From contig CM048843.1 in assembly GCA_026545765.1 (NCBI GenBank), forward strand, positions 22,069,646 to 22,133,645: DNA of 64,000 nt. Direction: 5' to 3'. Below, piece after piece: positions 11,308-25,384 of the stretch. How positions within the stretch are numbered: the first letter of the stretch is position 1; each line of letters starts with the position of its first letter. Source of the DNA: Plantago major (lineage: Eukaryota; Streptophyta; Magnoliopsida; Lamiales; Plantaginaceae). Both the position numbers and the translations under genes were made by a program. The notes under the pieces are model-generated. The model was not told the origin of the DNA. It saw nothing but the letters and a program-made list of their open reading frames with translations, and made no database searches.

Positions 11308-11921
11308 GAAGAATAATGTTGTGCTAAAACATGTTTATAGTGTATAATAATGTCGAGTATTACTAAAACACATATACTAATATGTCAAATTATTTTCATT
11401 TCTTCAAATTATTTGCGCTACAATCTCTATTCTCTTCAGGTTAAAAAAAGGTTTCTAAAATAATAGAAATCCGAACCTTAAAAACCCCACAAATTAATAT
11501 ACTCCATGTTTGTTTGTCTATTGGTAGAGTTTGGGCTGTAGGTGCACCTGGACATGTGACCAGTGGATAGTAACCTCAAGTGGTCCCACACTTGTTTTCC
11601 CAACACAATAGCATCACTATGTTGGTATTTTAATTTTTATTCTTTTTAATAAATGAGTATTTAATTTATTTAGGTTCTCCATTTTAGTATATTTATTTTC
11701 TCTCACATCACATCACTCATTTCTGATTTCTGATTTCTCTCTCCTCGCTTTCTTCTTCACCTTGTCCGATTCTACAGACAAAAACCTCACCGAGCAACAC
11801 GAGAGAGAAGAAAGAAGAAGAGAAACCACAAACAAAACAAAAAAAAATCAGTCAAAATCGACACACAAAACCCTAGCCATTTTCGCGCACTCATAGAAAA
11901 AGACCGAAACTCATTTTTCCA
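11308..11921 (+). promoter_or_regulatory. Promoter and 5' leader region of the auxilin-like gene
   Basis: AT-rich DNA changes at about 11700 to a CT-rich then purine-rich leader (11735-11850), followed by AAACCCTAG at 11870, a telo-box word frequent near plant transcription starts. The start codon is at 11922. I could not choose a TATA box with confidence. Confidence 0.45.
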
Positions 11922-14900
11922 ATGGAGTCGCTCTCCAGACCTCCTCGCCGGAGAAAACACTCCTCAAACACTCACCCTTACGACGACGTTTTGCTCTCCA
12001 ACGGAAAAACGATGTCACTACGACCTCAAGAGTATGCGGAGATTTTTGCAGGCTCTTCGTCTATTCCAGTGCTGGACCTTTCGTCACTGGAGGTCGGGTC
12101 GGGTTTATGTCGGAGCTCTGGACGGGTCGATTACTCGAACATTTTCGGTGGATTGAGGAATGATGATGTGGCCCTGCCCTACGAGGAGCTGATTCAAAAG
12201 ACAGCCAAGCAAAGGTGAATAATTTTGCTCTCTTTCATTTTCAACCCAATTTTGTTTTACTCAGTCATCTAGTGTCATGATGAATGGTTAATTGGTGAAT
12301 GGTTGGTTTCTGAAAACGTGTTGGTACATTTTGACTATCTGCTTTTGTTAGTTGTTCGTTCATACATGTGGCCTGCGTGTTCAATTAATGACGCCACCAG
12401 TTTTCTCTTCTCTTTCATTCGTTATTAGCTATTCTTCATTAACTCAACTCTTGTGAGCCTGTTTATGTATACTGTATGTATTAGGCTTGGTTATCAAAAA
12501 AAAACAACAACAACCTACCAATGCATTCCGATTTAATAATAAAAGAAAACGAATCAGTTGCGCATCGATTTCTTTAAAGGACCGCTCATATCTTTTTTTT
12601 TTTTACTCATTTATTGTTGGCTCAGAATGATTCGGTATAGATCTTTTGCTGATATGTGTTGAATTTTTGCGGTTGGTTCCTTTTGTTTATAGTGACGATT
12701 GAGGATGCATGGCTTAAGTAGTTGTTGAACTTAATTTACCGAATATTTTAGACCGTTTCATCTTTTCTTGAGATTGTTACAATAATTTGCAAAGGCAGCA
12801 TACGCAAGCATACTCATAAATCTGCCTATTGAAGTAGTCAGGATAAACAAGATTTGGAAAAGAAAATCTCCCCACTTTCTGTATGCATTGCCTGAATTTG
12901 AATCTGAATTGATCAGAAGAATTTCTTTGTATGCTGGTGAACATTTTTGCTGTGAATAATACAGATCTCAGGCAGATGCTCGGTCCCCTTCACAAGAATC
13001 AGGTTCTTTGCATTCCTCTGGAAGGACTAAAAGGGAGGCATCTGATCAATCCCCCAATGGGGTAAAGCAGCAGATCAACTTGTCATTCAATAAGACGAGC
13101 CAGATAAATAAAGACGAATCAAATGGAAAAACGCACATAGCACAGTTCCATGCTGTTCCAGCATTTACTCGCTTTGTTGATGAAGCCTCAAAGCCACAGA
13201 AGAAGGTGGAGGATGACAAAAATGTATCCTCATTGAAACGTGAAGTTAGCCGCACCTGGAGTTTCAGTGCAGAGGTTGAAGCAATTAATAAAAGCAAAGC
13301 CGTTGGATTAAATTGGGATAAATTTCATACACCCGAAAAGTTGCGTACCCCGAACGAATTTGAACTCAAATCACAACCCTCGAAAGTGCCATCGTTTGAC
13401 AGCCCATCCAAAACAAATGATAAGATGGACTCCAGGCAATCAAAACTGCCAAGTTTTATTTTTGAAGAAGGTCCCCGTGGAAAGAGTTCTGGCGAAAATT
13501 CACCTGAGTTCCTTGATTGCGAGTTGGATGAAAATTCAGTTGCTGCTGTATCAGCTGCTCACCTGAAGAAAGCCATAGATCATGCTCAAGAAATTATAAG
13601 AATCGCAAAAATGATGATGGAAAGTAGGGAAGGCCTACGAGATGTTCCTAAGCCTAGTTCCAAGAGTCGCTCAAGAATTGAGGATAAGAAGAAAATTTGG
13701 ATTGACCACAAGGTTGTCAATCATTCGAAAGATAAGATTGCTAGTGAAAGTTTTGAAAGATCCAATGCTATGTTAACTGGGGTTGTTGGGAAATTGGCTC
13801 CAACGTTCCGTCACAGTGACCCACTTATCGATATGAGGAAGGCTGAGGTGGAAAGGGTCTTGGATCATGTCGAAACAGCAAAAGAACATGCTGAAGTATC
13901 CAGTGTGGTGGTAGATAAGATTTTTTTCCCATCTGGAAATATTGAACAGGAAAAGCAGAGTAGAAATGTCGAATCAGTAGAAGATCTTAAAGAGGAACCA
14001 AGTGGGCCTGGATTAGTCGCCAACACTGAGCCGAGAGATGTAAATCTGATGTCAAGACTAGTAGAAAACATTAATTCAATGCTCTTCAGGAATAAACCGG
14101 CGGCATCTCCTGCTGAGAAGATAGAAACTGGTCAGGTAAACAAGGAGGATTTAGAGATGTTACCTGATCATGCGGAAGGATCCTGTGAACTGGCAGAGAG
14201 CGCTCATGGAAATTCAGAACTGAATCATGAATCGGAGAGGAGTGTGATTGAAACCTCGGACCAGGTTCAGACTACACTTGATCATTCTGCAGAACCTATA
14301 AATGATATTGAACAAGTTGCGAGTGCTTTTGATACTTCTGCCCTCATGCAAGATACGGTAAAAATTGTGGAGGAAAAAAGTGAAATATTAAGGGCCGGCC
14401 AGGAGGATCAAGTACTCGAGGAAAATGCACATGCTACTAATGATGAAGAAGAGAGTGATGAGAAAACTCAACAAACTGATGAAATGGTTAATTGGGAAGA
14501 CCCGGCATTACTGAGTTCCGAGGTCAATAATTCGATGAACGGATCTAGAATTGAAGAGGATTCGATAGAGCTAGAGGAGATGAAACACAAAACTCAATAT
14601 GTTGATGATTGCAGGGAAAATGGCCAGGGACATGGAGATAGCTTTGGCACGGAAGAGAATGTAATGATGCAGATAGACACTCACCAGAAATTTGGAAGTG
14701 GCGCTCAGCTGAATGAAGACACAGAGAAAGAGGTAAAACATAGGGATCCTGAAATTATTCCTGATATCGAAGAGGCTGACATGGAAGACAATCGGGATCA
14801 TGAGCCAGAAATTGATAAGAAAAGGTGTGATCCTAATGTTGTGGATGGAGAAAATTTTCCTGGAGAACTAGACCAGATGGAAGAGATAGGTAACAATACC

Positions 14901-17631
14901 TCTGATTCCTCTGGGAGTACAGAACCGGAAGCAGATACTCCTGCTGCAGTCCAGAACTCTGATCAGGAAGCTTCAGACACAAAAGTTGAAGACAATCATC
15001 ATCAGTTTGAGTTCCAGGAGGTCGTTTATGATGATGATGTTGACAAAGCTGTTGATGCAAGTAGTAGTGATATGAGCAGTATCTCTAATGAGGACCATCA
15101 CGACGATATGCCAGAATCCTATGAACTTGACTTAAACGGCAGAACAGAAGAGTGCCAAAATGCATCTAAAGGTTACAGGGAGAATGTTATTCCATCTTCT
15201 GGAATAGAGGAGGTCGACGAAGCAGACCACCAGTCTCACATAGGGGGTATTGAGATGCCTGAAACACTCGGCTTGTCTCAAACTGTCTCGGAAGAGAATG
15301 TTTTTGGAAGCAAATTTCAGAATACCAATGAAGGTGCTACATTTGATGGCACGGATGACTATTTTGTTGATGTGAATGCGGACAATCAAGAAAAAGTGCC
15401 AAAAGATCAAGATGGGTTTGAAACAGCTGATGAAATTAGTGATGCAGTGGAAGAGTCTACTGCTGAAATCCATAAACAGACTTTAACGGAGTGCCCTGAT
15501 GATAATGAAACAGCAGAATTTGACATCACATATATGGGACAGGAGTTCGAACGAACTTCAGGGAGTGACGGTGAATCTGTGTCCACATCCAGTGTTGATA
15601 ATACAGATGGAATATCTGGTCATGAATCTGAAGAAAGTACACAAGTTCCCGAGGACATGCACTCGAACAAGGATGAAATTATGGATGACATTGAAATGGC
15701 TCCTACACAGAGAATAAGTGCTGATGAGCACACTAATGCTGTATGCTTGGCATCAGATAATGAGCCCAAGGACATGGAAAAAACTGAAGGGGATGTAGTG
15801 ACAGGTCCAAAGATAGAAAAGAGTAAGGAAAATCTCACAGGATCATCCACGATGCAACAGAAAGATGCCAAAGAGAAGTACCCAGGTTTTGACAAGGATG
15901 ACCACCAGCAAAGAATTGAAGCCATCAAGAAGGGAAGAGAGCGAGAAAAGCATAAAATTGCTGTAGAAAGAGCCATCAGAGAAGCGCGTGAGAGGGCATT
16001 TGCTGAAGCTAGAGAAAGAGCAGAAAGAGCTGCTGTGGAGAAAGCAGCAGCTGAAGCACGACAAAGGGCTATTGCAGAGGCGAGAGAGAAGCATGATAAG
16101 GCTTCCATTGAAGCCAAGATGAAGGCAGAGCGTGCTGCTGTAGAAAGAGTCACCGCAGAAGCACTTGAACGTGCTCGAGAAAAAGCTTGGTCTCAAAAAA
16201 CTTCCACCGACGCCAGGAAACTGGTTGAAAGATCCAGCACAGAAAAGTTCACCAGCTCTTCCCGAAATAATGAACTGAAGCACAGTGTTTCTTCATCTGT
16301 GAGTATTAGTTTCTTTTTTCAGCTAGCTTCAAATATAGTATTTGCATACCAATGGAGTGACAATTCAATTTTTCGTACAGGATCTAGAGGCTGTTGAAGG
16401 AACAAGTACTGATTCAGCACAGAGACAGAAGGCAAAACTGGAGAAGCATAATAGAATAATGGAGCGAGCGGTATGTATCTCTTACATTTATTTTGCAACA
16501 ACTTTCTTTATGTTGAGCTAGCTTATAGTATTATAACCCATTTAACTGTTATGTCTAGGCCAAAGCCCTTGAGGAGAAGAACATGCGCGATCTCATTGCC
16601 CAGAAGGAGCAGGCGGAGAGAAATGTAACGTCTCTTTTATGAACATGAATTTTAATGATTGCAGAACCCCACTTTTCTTTCTCAAATGAAATGTTACATT
16701 TACTTGTATTGACAATGTTCTATCTATGAATTGCAGAGAATTTCTCAAACCCTTGATGCTGAAGTTAAGAGATGGGCAATGGGCAAAGAAGGAAACTTGC
16801 GTGCACTTCTCTCAACTCTGCAATATGTATGAATCAACTCCCTATTGCACTATTAGTTTTTGTTTCTTGCTTATAACTTCTATGTCGCTCGAATACTTGC
16901 ATGCCAAACCCAGAAGTAGGATTTGAAAGCCAAAACTGGGCGTGTCATCTCATGCTAACTGGTTTAGGTCAGGATAGCATTTTTAACTCATTTATTTCTG
17001 GACCTGAACATATGGTAGTGGGAAAACATTGTATTTGGGTATGTAATTGCGAACTTAACCCTAGCTATGGAGCTTTTTTTTGCTTACAAATCTATGTGAT
17101 TTTTGTGCAATAACATTCTCTCGAGATTTCCTTCTGAAACTTGAAAAAATAGAACAAAAAGGTTGCAAAGCTAATCAGCCGACTGATATCTGATACTGGC
17201 TCAATTTTTCAGATCCTTGGGACCAATAGCGGTTGGCAGCCCATATCATTGACAGAGATTATAACAACTGCTGCAGTAAAGAAAGCTTACAGAAAGGCGA
17301 CTCTTTACGTCCATCCTGACAAGTTGCAGCAAAGAGGAGCTAGTATTCAGCAAAAATACATATGCGAGAAGGTTTTTGATTTGCTCAAGGTAATCTTCAA
17401 TGACAACTTATGGAGTAGCTGCTATAGTTGAATATAATGGTGTAAATAGCAGAGCATATATAAGCATTGGTTCTTGTGTGAGAGTATGGGCTTGTCTCTT
17501 CATTTTGTGATTTAGTAATTGCTGGATAAGGGCATTGGGCATTTCATTTCCATCTTCGACTGCATTGCTCTTACACCATGCTTTATTTTCTGCAGGCGGC
17601 GTGGAACAAGTTCAACTCGGAGGAACGGTGA
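11922..17631 (+). CDS. AUL1: Auxilin-like protein with C-terminal J domain
   Basis: Likely clathrin-uncoating co-chaperone: it would recruit Hsp70 to clathrin-coated vesicles in the cytosol. Seven coding exons with GT-AG borders: 11922-12214, 12965-16298, 16381-16470, 16559-16624, 16737-16826, 17213-17389, 17596-17631. Together they give 1361 residues with no break. The N-terminus carries a YSNIFGG motif (exon 1). Exon 2 is a long acidic, Ser/Glu-rich disordered region. Residues about 1075-1190 are a charged Ala/Arg/Glu coiled coil. The last 70 residues are the J domain, with HPD at residues 1325-1327 (17312-17320) in context [10 protein letters not shown]. Length and J-domain text resemble the large Arabidopsis auxilin-like proteins (AUL1 type) from memory. 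The first ATG after the CT-rich leader gives the long conserved start. The exact paralogue is less certain than the family. Confidence 0.93.
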
Positions 17632-19566
17632 CTGGGAGGAGCATTTTGCTTCAGTGATTAGCATCATCTATGCATTCTATTAATTTAATTTAATTTATTT
17701 TTGGCTGAGACGGGTCGTTTTTCATAATTTCACCTGGTAGATGAAGTTGACAAAATCTACTCAAGGTGTTAGAAAACGACATACTTTTAGCAGATTGGTA
17801 GATGTAATTTATTCAACCTTGAATGAGTTATATTTATGCAAAAAAATGGCAAAATTGTAGTAGTAGGATTTTGTTGTCCAATGATCAATCTGTCCGCCTC
17901 AATTTGATGTTCTACATTTTCTTTCCTGCATTCTCAATTTGTTGTCCAATGATCAACCTATAATGTGATTTTACGTATAGCAACAATAGCGGTTCGGATC
18001 CTCTACCCATAAAATACCCGATTCATCCAACTGTCACTATTCAACTCAAATGGTACTACTAACTTAGACCAAGATTTAACCATAGTCAAGCTATTATATA
18101 TGGACTCCACCTCCCCAAAGGATAACTATGACTTGATTCTCCGTTGCTGGCAAACTTGTACTCAATTCTGAATTCTTTTTTAACTTTCTTCAATTCTTGA
18201 AGTTTGAGGTTATTATTTTTTACTTTCGAAGTCTCCTGACCGCACATATCTTTCATCAAGTACGTATACATATTTGATCATCAATATTTTTGTCATTTTC
18301 AGTTTAGAATCAGAATCCAAAAGGATTGGTTTCAGTTCTAGTAGGCCTCGGATATTTACACCATGATTTAGAGGGTGACACATGTTACCGACCATGGTTA
18401 AATATTAGTCTTAGTTACTTGGGTTAGGTGACACACGGACCAAATACGAGAAGGGGGTATGGGATCCGCATTGCATAGATAGTGCCTTTTGGGACCGAGG
18501 AAAATTACGACACACAAATTCATTTGGCATCAAGATCCAGTAATTGAATACAAAGATTACCTAGACCGGACCATGTAACTAGGAATCGGTTTCTCCCTCA
18601 TCAAGATGTCAGCTACCTCCTGGTCTTTAAAGGTTGTCTGTATCAGAGTATGTATTAAATGTTGTATGACAACACATTAAAGCATTAGAAGGTAGTGGTC
18701 TTTTAAAGGTATCTGGTATTGCATGTATTAAATGTTATGCAGATAACACATTAAAGAAAGGTAGTCTGAATGTTGTAGGGTAGAAAAAACCCTAGGAATC
18801 ATCGAGAGCAATTATTGACAATCTGACTAATTAAGGCTATTCAGACACCTTAAAGTGAACAGTTTAGGGTAAATACATTAATCACATCGCTCATCGATTC
18901 AGTTAACCTTATCCAAGAACAAACAACTTGGTCCTGACTTGCCAATTGGGCCATATTCCTTAGAACCAATCCATATGGCATGAGCAACATGCTTGATTTT
19001 CCTACAATCTTCACCACACTAAGTGTAAATTATGAGTATGCCAAACGGGCATGCCCATTAAATAAGTGATATGTATCAATCTTCACCACATGGTCTATGA
19101 ATTAATTGATAGACCCGATAAAAGGAGATTAGCTAAACAGTCCATTACTTGGATTAGCAACGAAGGGTAGTTAACCCCCAATAAGTTTGTCACAGAAAAG
19201 AGTATGACAAGCACACAATAACAACATAGGATGTTCAATAAATACAACAGTCTACTCAGCAATCCTATCAGAAAACAGATTATAATTAACTCAACTCATG
19301 CCCATGTTTCTTCCATGATAGCAACGGCCTCATCTCATTGATTTTTCCATCATTGTAATCTTCAACTATCGGCTCCAGGTTCTCTCTCAGGTGTTGCCGC
19401 GTAACTGGCTTAATCTATTTTATTTTTTAGGGGTATGCACATGCAGGGTAGGTAGGTAGGGAACTAGTGAAGTACACACCAGAATCCACGTCTATTGACT
19501 TGGAGGCGCATCATAGAGCTGTATCATCAGTTTCACTTGCTTGGTAGTATTACTTCAGTGCTGGTT
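17632..19566. other. Intergenic region between two convergent genes
   Basis: It holds the 3' untranslated ends of both flanking genes. A 21-base word (TTTGTTGTCCAATGATCAA..) occurs twice, near 17868 and 17937. A longer imperfect direct repeat lies at 18619-18756. No credible gene was seen. Confidence 0.5.
18619..18756. repeat. Tandem imperfect direct repeat (2 x about 63 bp)
   Basis: The two copies (18619-18682 and 18695-18756) share GGTCTTTAAAGG or GGTCTTTTAAAGG at the start, TGTATTAAATGTT in the middle and AACACATTAAAG at the end. Confidence 0.7.
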
Positions 19567-22500
19567 TTATACGACTGTCCCGTCTTTAATGGTGGAGTTC
19601 TTCAGTATGACTGTGATCCCAGATCTGATATAGAATCCTTCATCTGACCTGTCAGCTTCTTCAACATTCTGCCACATTCAGGAAACCGGAGATATTACCA
19701 TTAGTATGGTTTTCATTTTGCCAGCGTAAATCCTTCATGCTGTGATAAGTGTAACGAAGAAACTTACATCTGTGTTTGCAATCACCACGTCCTTCCCAAT
19801 CTTGGCATTCTTGTCTATTATACAATTGCTTCAATGCCACAGCACAAAAATAAAGAGTCAGAAATGACAGTCTAAAGAATCAGGAGGACACATTTTATTG
19901 GAGAAATTGAAACCTAATTCGTCATCAAAACAAACATCTCTGTATACGCCACAACATTATAAAGAAAATGAATTTGTGAAAGATATATGGAAATCTCCAA
20001 TATGAAGCTTGAATTTGCAAATAAAAACTTGGAGCATATTACCTTATCTTGGTATTAGCTCCAACACCAATCGGAACCTTTCCCTGAGCTAAGAGAGATG
20101 CTATTTCAGATTCTGTTTGATAATAGTCAGCACCCATCATCATAGTATCCTGAAAGAGGTTCCTTTTCAATCAGCAATCAATTCAATAGATTGTAATTCA
20201 ATCAGCATATAAACAACAGAAAGTGTACTGCACTCTCTCTCGTATGGTCCAATTTCTTGAATATCTATTTAAATGCTATCTTGAAGTTACAAATCAAATG
20301 CTAATGAACTTCGTTACCTTGAGTTCCACTCCATAGTCTAACCGTGACCGTATACCCACTATAGAGTGCTGCACACTACATTCTCGCAAGAAGCAGCCAT
20401 GGGAAATTATGGCATCCACTATCTGTAAGAGCAAAGTTTGTTAGATACTTCATGGTAGGACAAAAAGATACAATCGGTTCTAACGAAGTAAATAGTATCA
20501 CACCCTGCATTGTTCAACTTTAGTAGGTGGCAAGAATCTTGGAGATGTGTAGAAAGGTGTCTTTGGATCACTGAAATTAAACTTTGGAGGCTGCAAAGAA
20601 AACACAAGTCGTGTTCAGCTTGCAATTCCAGATAGATGAGTATGTAAACATCAAAGAACTACTGACCTGTTCTGTGAGGGCTAAATTCGCATCAAAGAAA
20701 GACTTGATGGTTCCTATGTCCTCCCAGTAGTCGCTGAACAAAAATGCCTAACCATAGGATGCACCAACCAATCAGTACAGAGAGAGCACAGCGTTCAAAG
20801 AGGACTAATACAAGAAAGAGTAGATCAACATCGATCCTCTCACCTGAACATTATAATCCTTCACAGCTGAAGGGATAATCTCGGATCCGAAGTCATTGCA
20901 TGAAGGATATTGATGTCTTAAAAGCTTCAATAGGACATCTGTTCTAAATACGTACACTCCCATTGATGCAATATAGGGAAAGTTCTCAGCTTCTTGTTGA
21001 GTAAGTCCAAGAACAGAGGTGTCTACTTGCTGATGAAAGGGAAGAATTAGATAAAATACATTATGATTACGGTGATACATTAGTATGGGAATGAAAAAGA
21101 AAAAACAAGAAGAAGCAGCAAAAAGAAAAGAAATTGGTCTGGCCAATATGAATGACAAATTAGGCCAAGCAGAATAAACTAGTCACCATTGATTTCAGAT
21201 CAGGGCCCTTAGGTTTCTCAGAAAACTGAATGATACGTCCTTTTTCGTCAATCTTCATCAAGCCATAGTCTGAGGCCCGGCTGTATTTGCACGACAAAGA
21301 GTTAATCAGCCAATCTAAAAAATTATGAAGTTGCGTACTTTTTATACTGAACGACAGCTGCTGATTTGTCAGTAGTAGTAGTAAACTGAGGTGCCAGAAC
21401 ATAAATTAACAAAGGCAAACTTAGAAACGCTAAGATCCCTGAAGCCAGTTACTACATGCAAGTATTTACATAAAAACGAAAGAAATCATTAAAAAAAACT
21501 GAGAAAGCCAATTACTACATGTTTAAGATATCTAACACGTAAGTTTGTAACTATCAAATGATGGAGGGATACACCATATCTATATCTTTTTATCACTCAG
21601 AAAACATGATATTATGAAATATATCCACAGTTAATTTCTTAAGCATGGTTGTAGATAGTATGGAAACGAATGAGTAAACAGCAAAAACCAAGTTCCGAGT
21701 GGCGATGAACATAATTTTTACAACATTACAGTATCAAACTATAAATATGTACACCAACACCATTTTCATTCATCATACAATTTCAAGTATATCAAAATGA
21801 ACTGAAAATGTACCTGTCGTCCATGGGTATACATGAGACCGTAATGTCTGCATTTGAATCTATATGTTTCTGAAAGAAAAAAGCTCTATTACTTGACCGA
21901 GAATCGAGGGCTTACAAATGTGCAAAAGATTTTCAATAAGTGAGTAAGGCACCTGAATGAAGTCCATATAATCCATCCGATAAAGATGGTCTCCAGACAA
22001 AATTAATATGTGCTGTACATTTTTGTTCTTGGCATCCTACAAAGATGTAAAAAATACACCATATCAGACCTATTCAAAAAAAAAAAAAAAAAAAAGTTAA
22101 AAGGATATACATCAAACAAGCACCTCAAAAACCCATGTAAACTGCCTAACAGCATCTGCTGTTCCCTGAAACCATCTGTTTCCTGCTTCCCCGGGTGTCT
22201 GAGTGGCAGCGAGGACCTGCGGAGAACACATTTGATTTAATTTTATAATTAGCTACTGAAAAATAGTAGTTTGAAATGCTACTGAAAATTGTATGTTAAC
22301 ATGAAATGGAAATTTCAAACTAAACCAACATCAGGTCCAAAGAATTAGTCAACCAATTTATGTAAATAATTGCTCATTGTCGTATCCAATGTCTCACCTC
22401 CACAAAACCATCTCCGAAACTCAAGCCATTTCCAAAGTTATAGGTTCGAGCAAGGTGTCTGTTGAGGGAGAAAGAATTGAACTGCGTCAATATGAAAATC

Positions 22501-23941
22501 TTTCTTATCCCACTGTTGATGCAGTTGCTCATTGGCACATCAATTAGGCGGTAACAGCCCCCAATTGGAACCTGCAAAATAAGCAATGAAAGATCTGTAG
22601 TCACAACCAGATAAGTAGCAGCTTAACACAGTAACAAGTATGACATCTAGCAGCAAGCTGATTTTTCCTCTCTTATACAAGAACAAAGTAGTGTATCCAC
22701 CCGTCAAACTTCCTAGGGCGTGCAAAATATCCATACGCTTGGGAATTTCTGAAGTGTTGCATTACTCTGCCAAAAAGTTGTAAATCCAGTAGAATTTAGG
22801 CGAACATACTTTTCTCAGGTGGCAATGTAGGCAATCGAAGAATGGATATTCGACTCCATTTACATTTTCTGCATGAATGGTCCTAAACATCACCTGTTGC
22901 AGCACAGGATACTTGTATGGCAAAAACTTGTCTTAGACGGTCTAACTATTAGCCGCACTTTATTATTAATAACCACACCCACCATCCATGGACCATGATC
23001 CATCCACACAATTATTAGTGCATTCCCCTAAATTTGCGCACACCCTTTTTAAGTATTTCGAATAACCACACTAACACACACCCACGTGTTAGGCGATTTC
23101 CACTAATTTAGACCCGTCTAGAAATTAATTAGACTGTATAACACAGTTATTCTATAGAATACTTATGCAGATCCTTTTAATGAGTCTCATTCTCATGCCA
23201 AAGTTTTAAAGTATGTTTTTAAAATCATTTTTCAATGTTGACTCCAAAAGAAAGATTCTCCTTTTCATATGTACCTAGAATATCCATGATTATAAAATGA
23301 AGTGTAGGTACATAAAAGAATTTAAAAAACAAGAAAAGCTGAATCCTATCCATATGGTATCCTAAACTAAAACATGTTACAACCAGATCCGATGTTCTTA
23401 TAATATCAGAGACCTGGTACTAAGCTGTTTAACAATGATGATTAGGTGGCAAGCTATAGATATATGAAAGCTACTTTCTGATTAACCAAACCAAACCAAA
23501 TAAACAATGATGATGATGATGATCTTACAGCAGGTTTAGCTCTTCTACTGGTAAGGGGAAAGAGTCTAGTCCCAGCACCACCACCTAATATTATTGATGC
23601 CACACTTTTCGGATCTGCCCTTGGTATCTCTTCCAAAAATGGAGCCGTTTCAAATTCCTGAACAAAACTTGAAAGATGAACACAAAAAAACAAAACTTGA
23701 AACAAAAACAGAACATGATACAAAAATGGATACTTACAACCAATTCTTTGTTAATGTCACGGGTGAGAACAGAATATGCAACACCAGGATTGGATCTTGC
23801 AGCTATCTTTCCTTCACTGGGATTCTTGTTTTTCTTGCTAATCAATGGAATTTTGTGTCCCCAAAAGGCATTGCCTTCTCTGTTACTCTTGATGGCTCCA
23901 GGAAACAAATTAGCCTTGAAGGTGGCACAGCAAGAATCCAT
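19567..23941 (-). CDS. APL2: ADP-glucose pyrophosphorylase large subunit, plastid
   Basis: Makes ADP-glucose from glucose-1-phosphate and ATP together with the small subunit; this is the committed step of starch synthesis in plastids. Fourteen exons on the minus strand: 23941-23738, 23657-23529, 22571-22398, 22216-22124, 22036-21953, 21869-21814, 21280-21187, 21029-20844, 20747-20667, 20590-20504, 20422-20318, 20149-20043, 19828-19768, 19668-19567. They give 520 residues with intact frame and GT-AG borders. Residues 1 to about 68 look like a transit peptide ([13 protein letters not shown]). The nucleotide-binding loop [11 protein letters not shown] starts at residue 93, [13 protein letters not shown] is near 214, and the left-handed beta-helix C-terminus ends in [15 protein letters not shown]. 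Large-subunit words ([30 protein letters not shown]) recall Arabidopsis APL2. R99 and K109 are kept, unlike regulatory-only large subunits. Confidence 0.95.
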
Positions 23942-25027
23942 CTTTCTTGGTCCAAAATGCAGTTGACGTCAAAACCAATGCAAAAGGAAGTTTCACTTAG
24001 ATTTCAAAAGGCAAAAGGGACAACAGCTTTCTGCTAAAAGATCCAAGATGTCATAAAGTTACCAAAAAAGCTCGAGTCTTGGAAAAAGATGAAGAAAACA
24101 AACAAAGCCCAGATCACAAAATGCTAACCTTTTTTCCGACTAATGATTCAATTCAACCAATTAACGAAAACCATTTCAAAATCTAACATCACTGTGTGTG
24201 AATAAAGATGATTACTTCGTTATTGGTGGGCATGTGAAGGTTAAAAGAAAACAAGAAGCCCCAAGATTAGCGTGATATGAGTTAATTTAAAGTGCAAACA
24301 CAGCAAAGTTGGCTGCCTATCTCTCTCTCTTCTTACACAATGACACAAAGCACGGAGAGATTTATGAATGGAATTTGGAAGATCCGATTCATATGCAGGA
24401 GAAGAGAAGAGAAGGATTATTGCTGTTTTAGTATAATGGAAATTAGCAGCATTAATTCAGGGTCCAATAGTGTGTGAAGTTTGCAAGTGTCAGTGGGTGG
24501 TGAAATAGAAGGACCAGATTTCTATATTTGCATTGGAATTAGCAGAGTTTATGTATGGCACGTGGTTCGCCACTTGACCGTTAATATTTCGGTACTCCAT
24601 TTCTCACCGTCAATTCTTTACCTCCTATTGTACATGCCAGTTCAACACAAATTATTGAGCTTTCTTTGTCCATTTCCATTTTAACTTCACTCTCTTCAAA
24701 TGCTACAACTTTGTAACACTCCAAAGTGTTTAAAATGATTTAGAACGATGTACGTGAGAGTGTAGAAAAGGTGTACATGCGAGAAAGAATATACAGTGTG
24801 GGTTAGCATATCATTGAAAATGATCGGTGACCAACTCAGAAGTCTTTCGTTGCATGTACGAGTTGGGATTTAGTGTGAGAGAACGAACATGTGTTTGTAC
24901 TGAACTGGGTGAGTGACCAATAATATATCACCAGAAAAACATTTTAAGAGTAATCACGCAGGTCTAAAGGATTAGTCCACGAGGAGATGGAGCGGTACAA
25001 TTTTTATTTATTTTTTAATAGTATCAC

Positions 25028-25384
25028 AGATTCATGTCAATCAATATAAAGTTATAGAAAAGTAAGATATGGTAATTGTAAATTGCAATTGAATGATGAT
25101 GTAGTTATGTTAAAAATTAGTATAGCAACATTGTCTAGCCAACTTGGAAATCTATAATTACGATTCTAGAAACTTGACATTTTGTTTGGGTGGGTGCATG
25201 GGAGTATACTTTCTTCTTTGTCCTTTTGATAATGTTGATAGATTCATCCCAATCAACCAACTTGAATTGTAGAAATGTAACATGCGGTAGTCGTAAATTG
25301 CAATTGAGGTGGAGTAGTTATGTTAAAAGTTAGTATAACAACATGATTCCTAGCAACATTTTGTAGCCAACTTGGATAACTATC
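25028..25384. repeat. Diverged direct duplication, two copies of about 130-145 bp
   Basis: Copy 1 (25028-25156) and copy 2 (25239-25384) share AGATTCATNNCAATCAA, GTAAATTGCAATTGA, GTAGTTATGTTAAAA, TTAGTATA and GCCAACTTGGA in the same order. Copy 2 has an extra short insert near its end. The spacer is about 82 bp. Confidence 0.75.

Noticed and set aside
15620-16153. Open frame of 177 codons on the minus strand
   Set aside because: Mirror of the Ala/Arg/Glu coiled coil of the auxilin-like gene; a Ser/Ala/Leu-rich shadow.
22900-23170. Possible MITE in AGPase intron 2 (CTTAGACGGTCTAAC tip-like word)
   Set aside because: No matching inverse tip or target duplication could be found.
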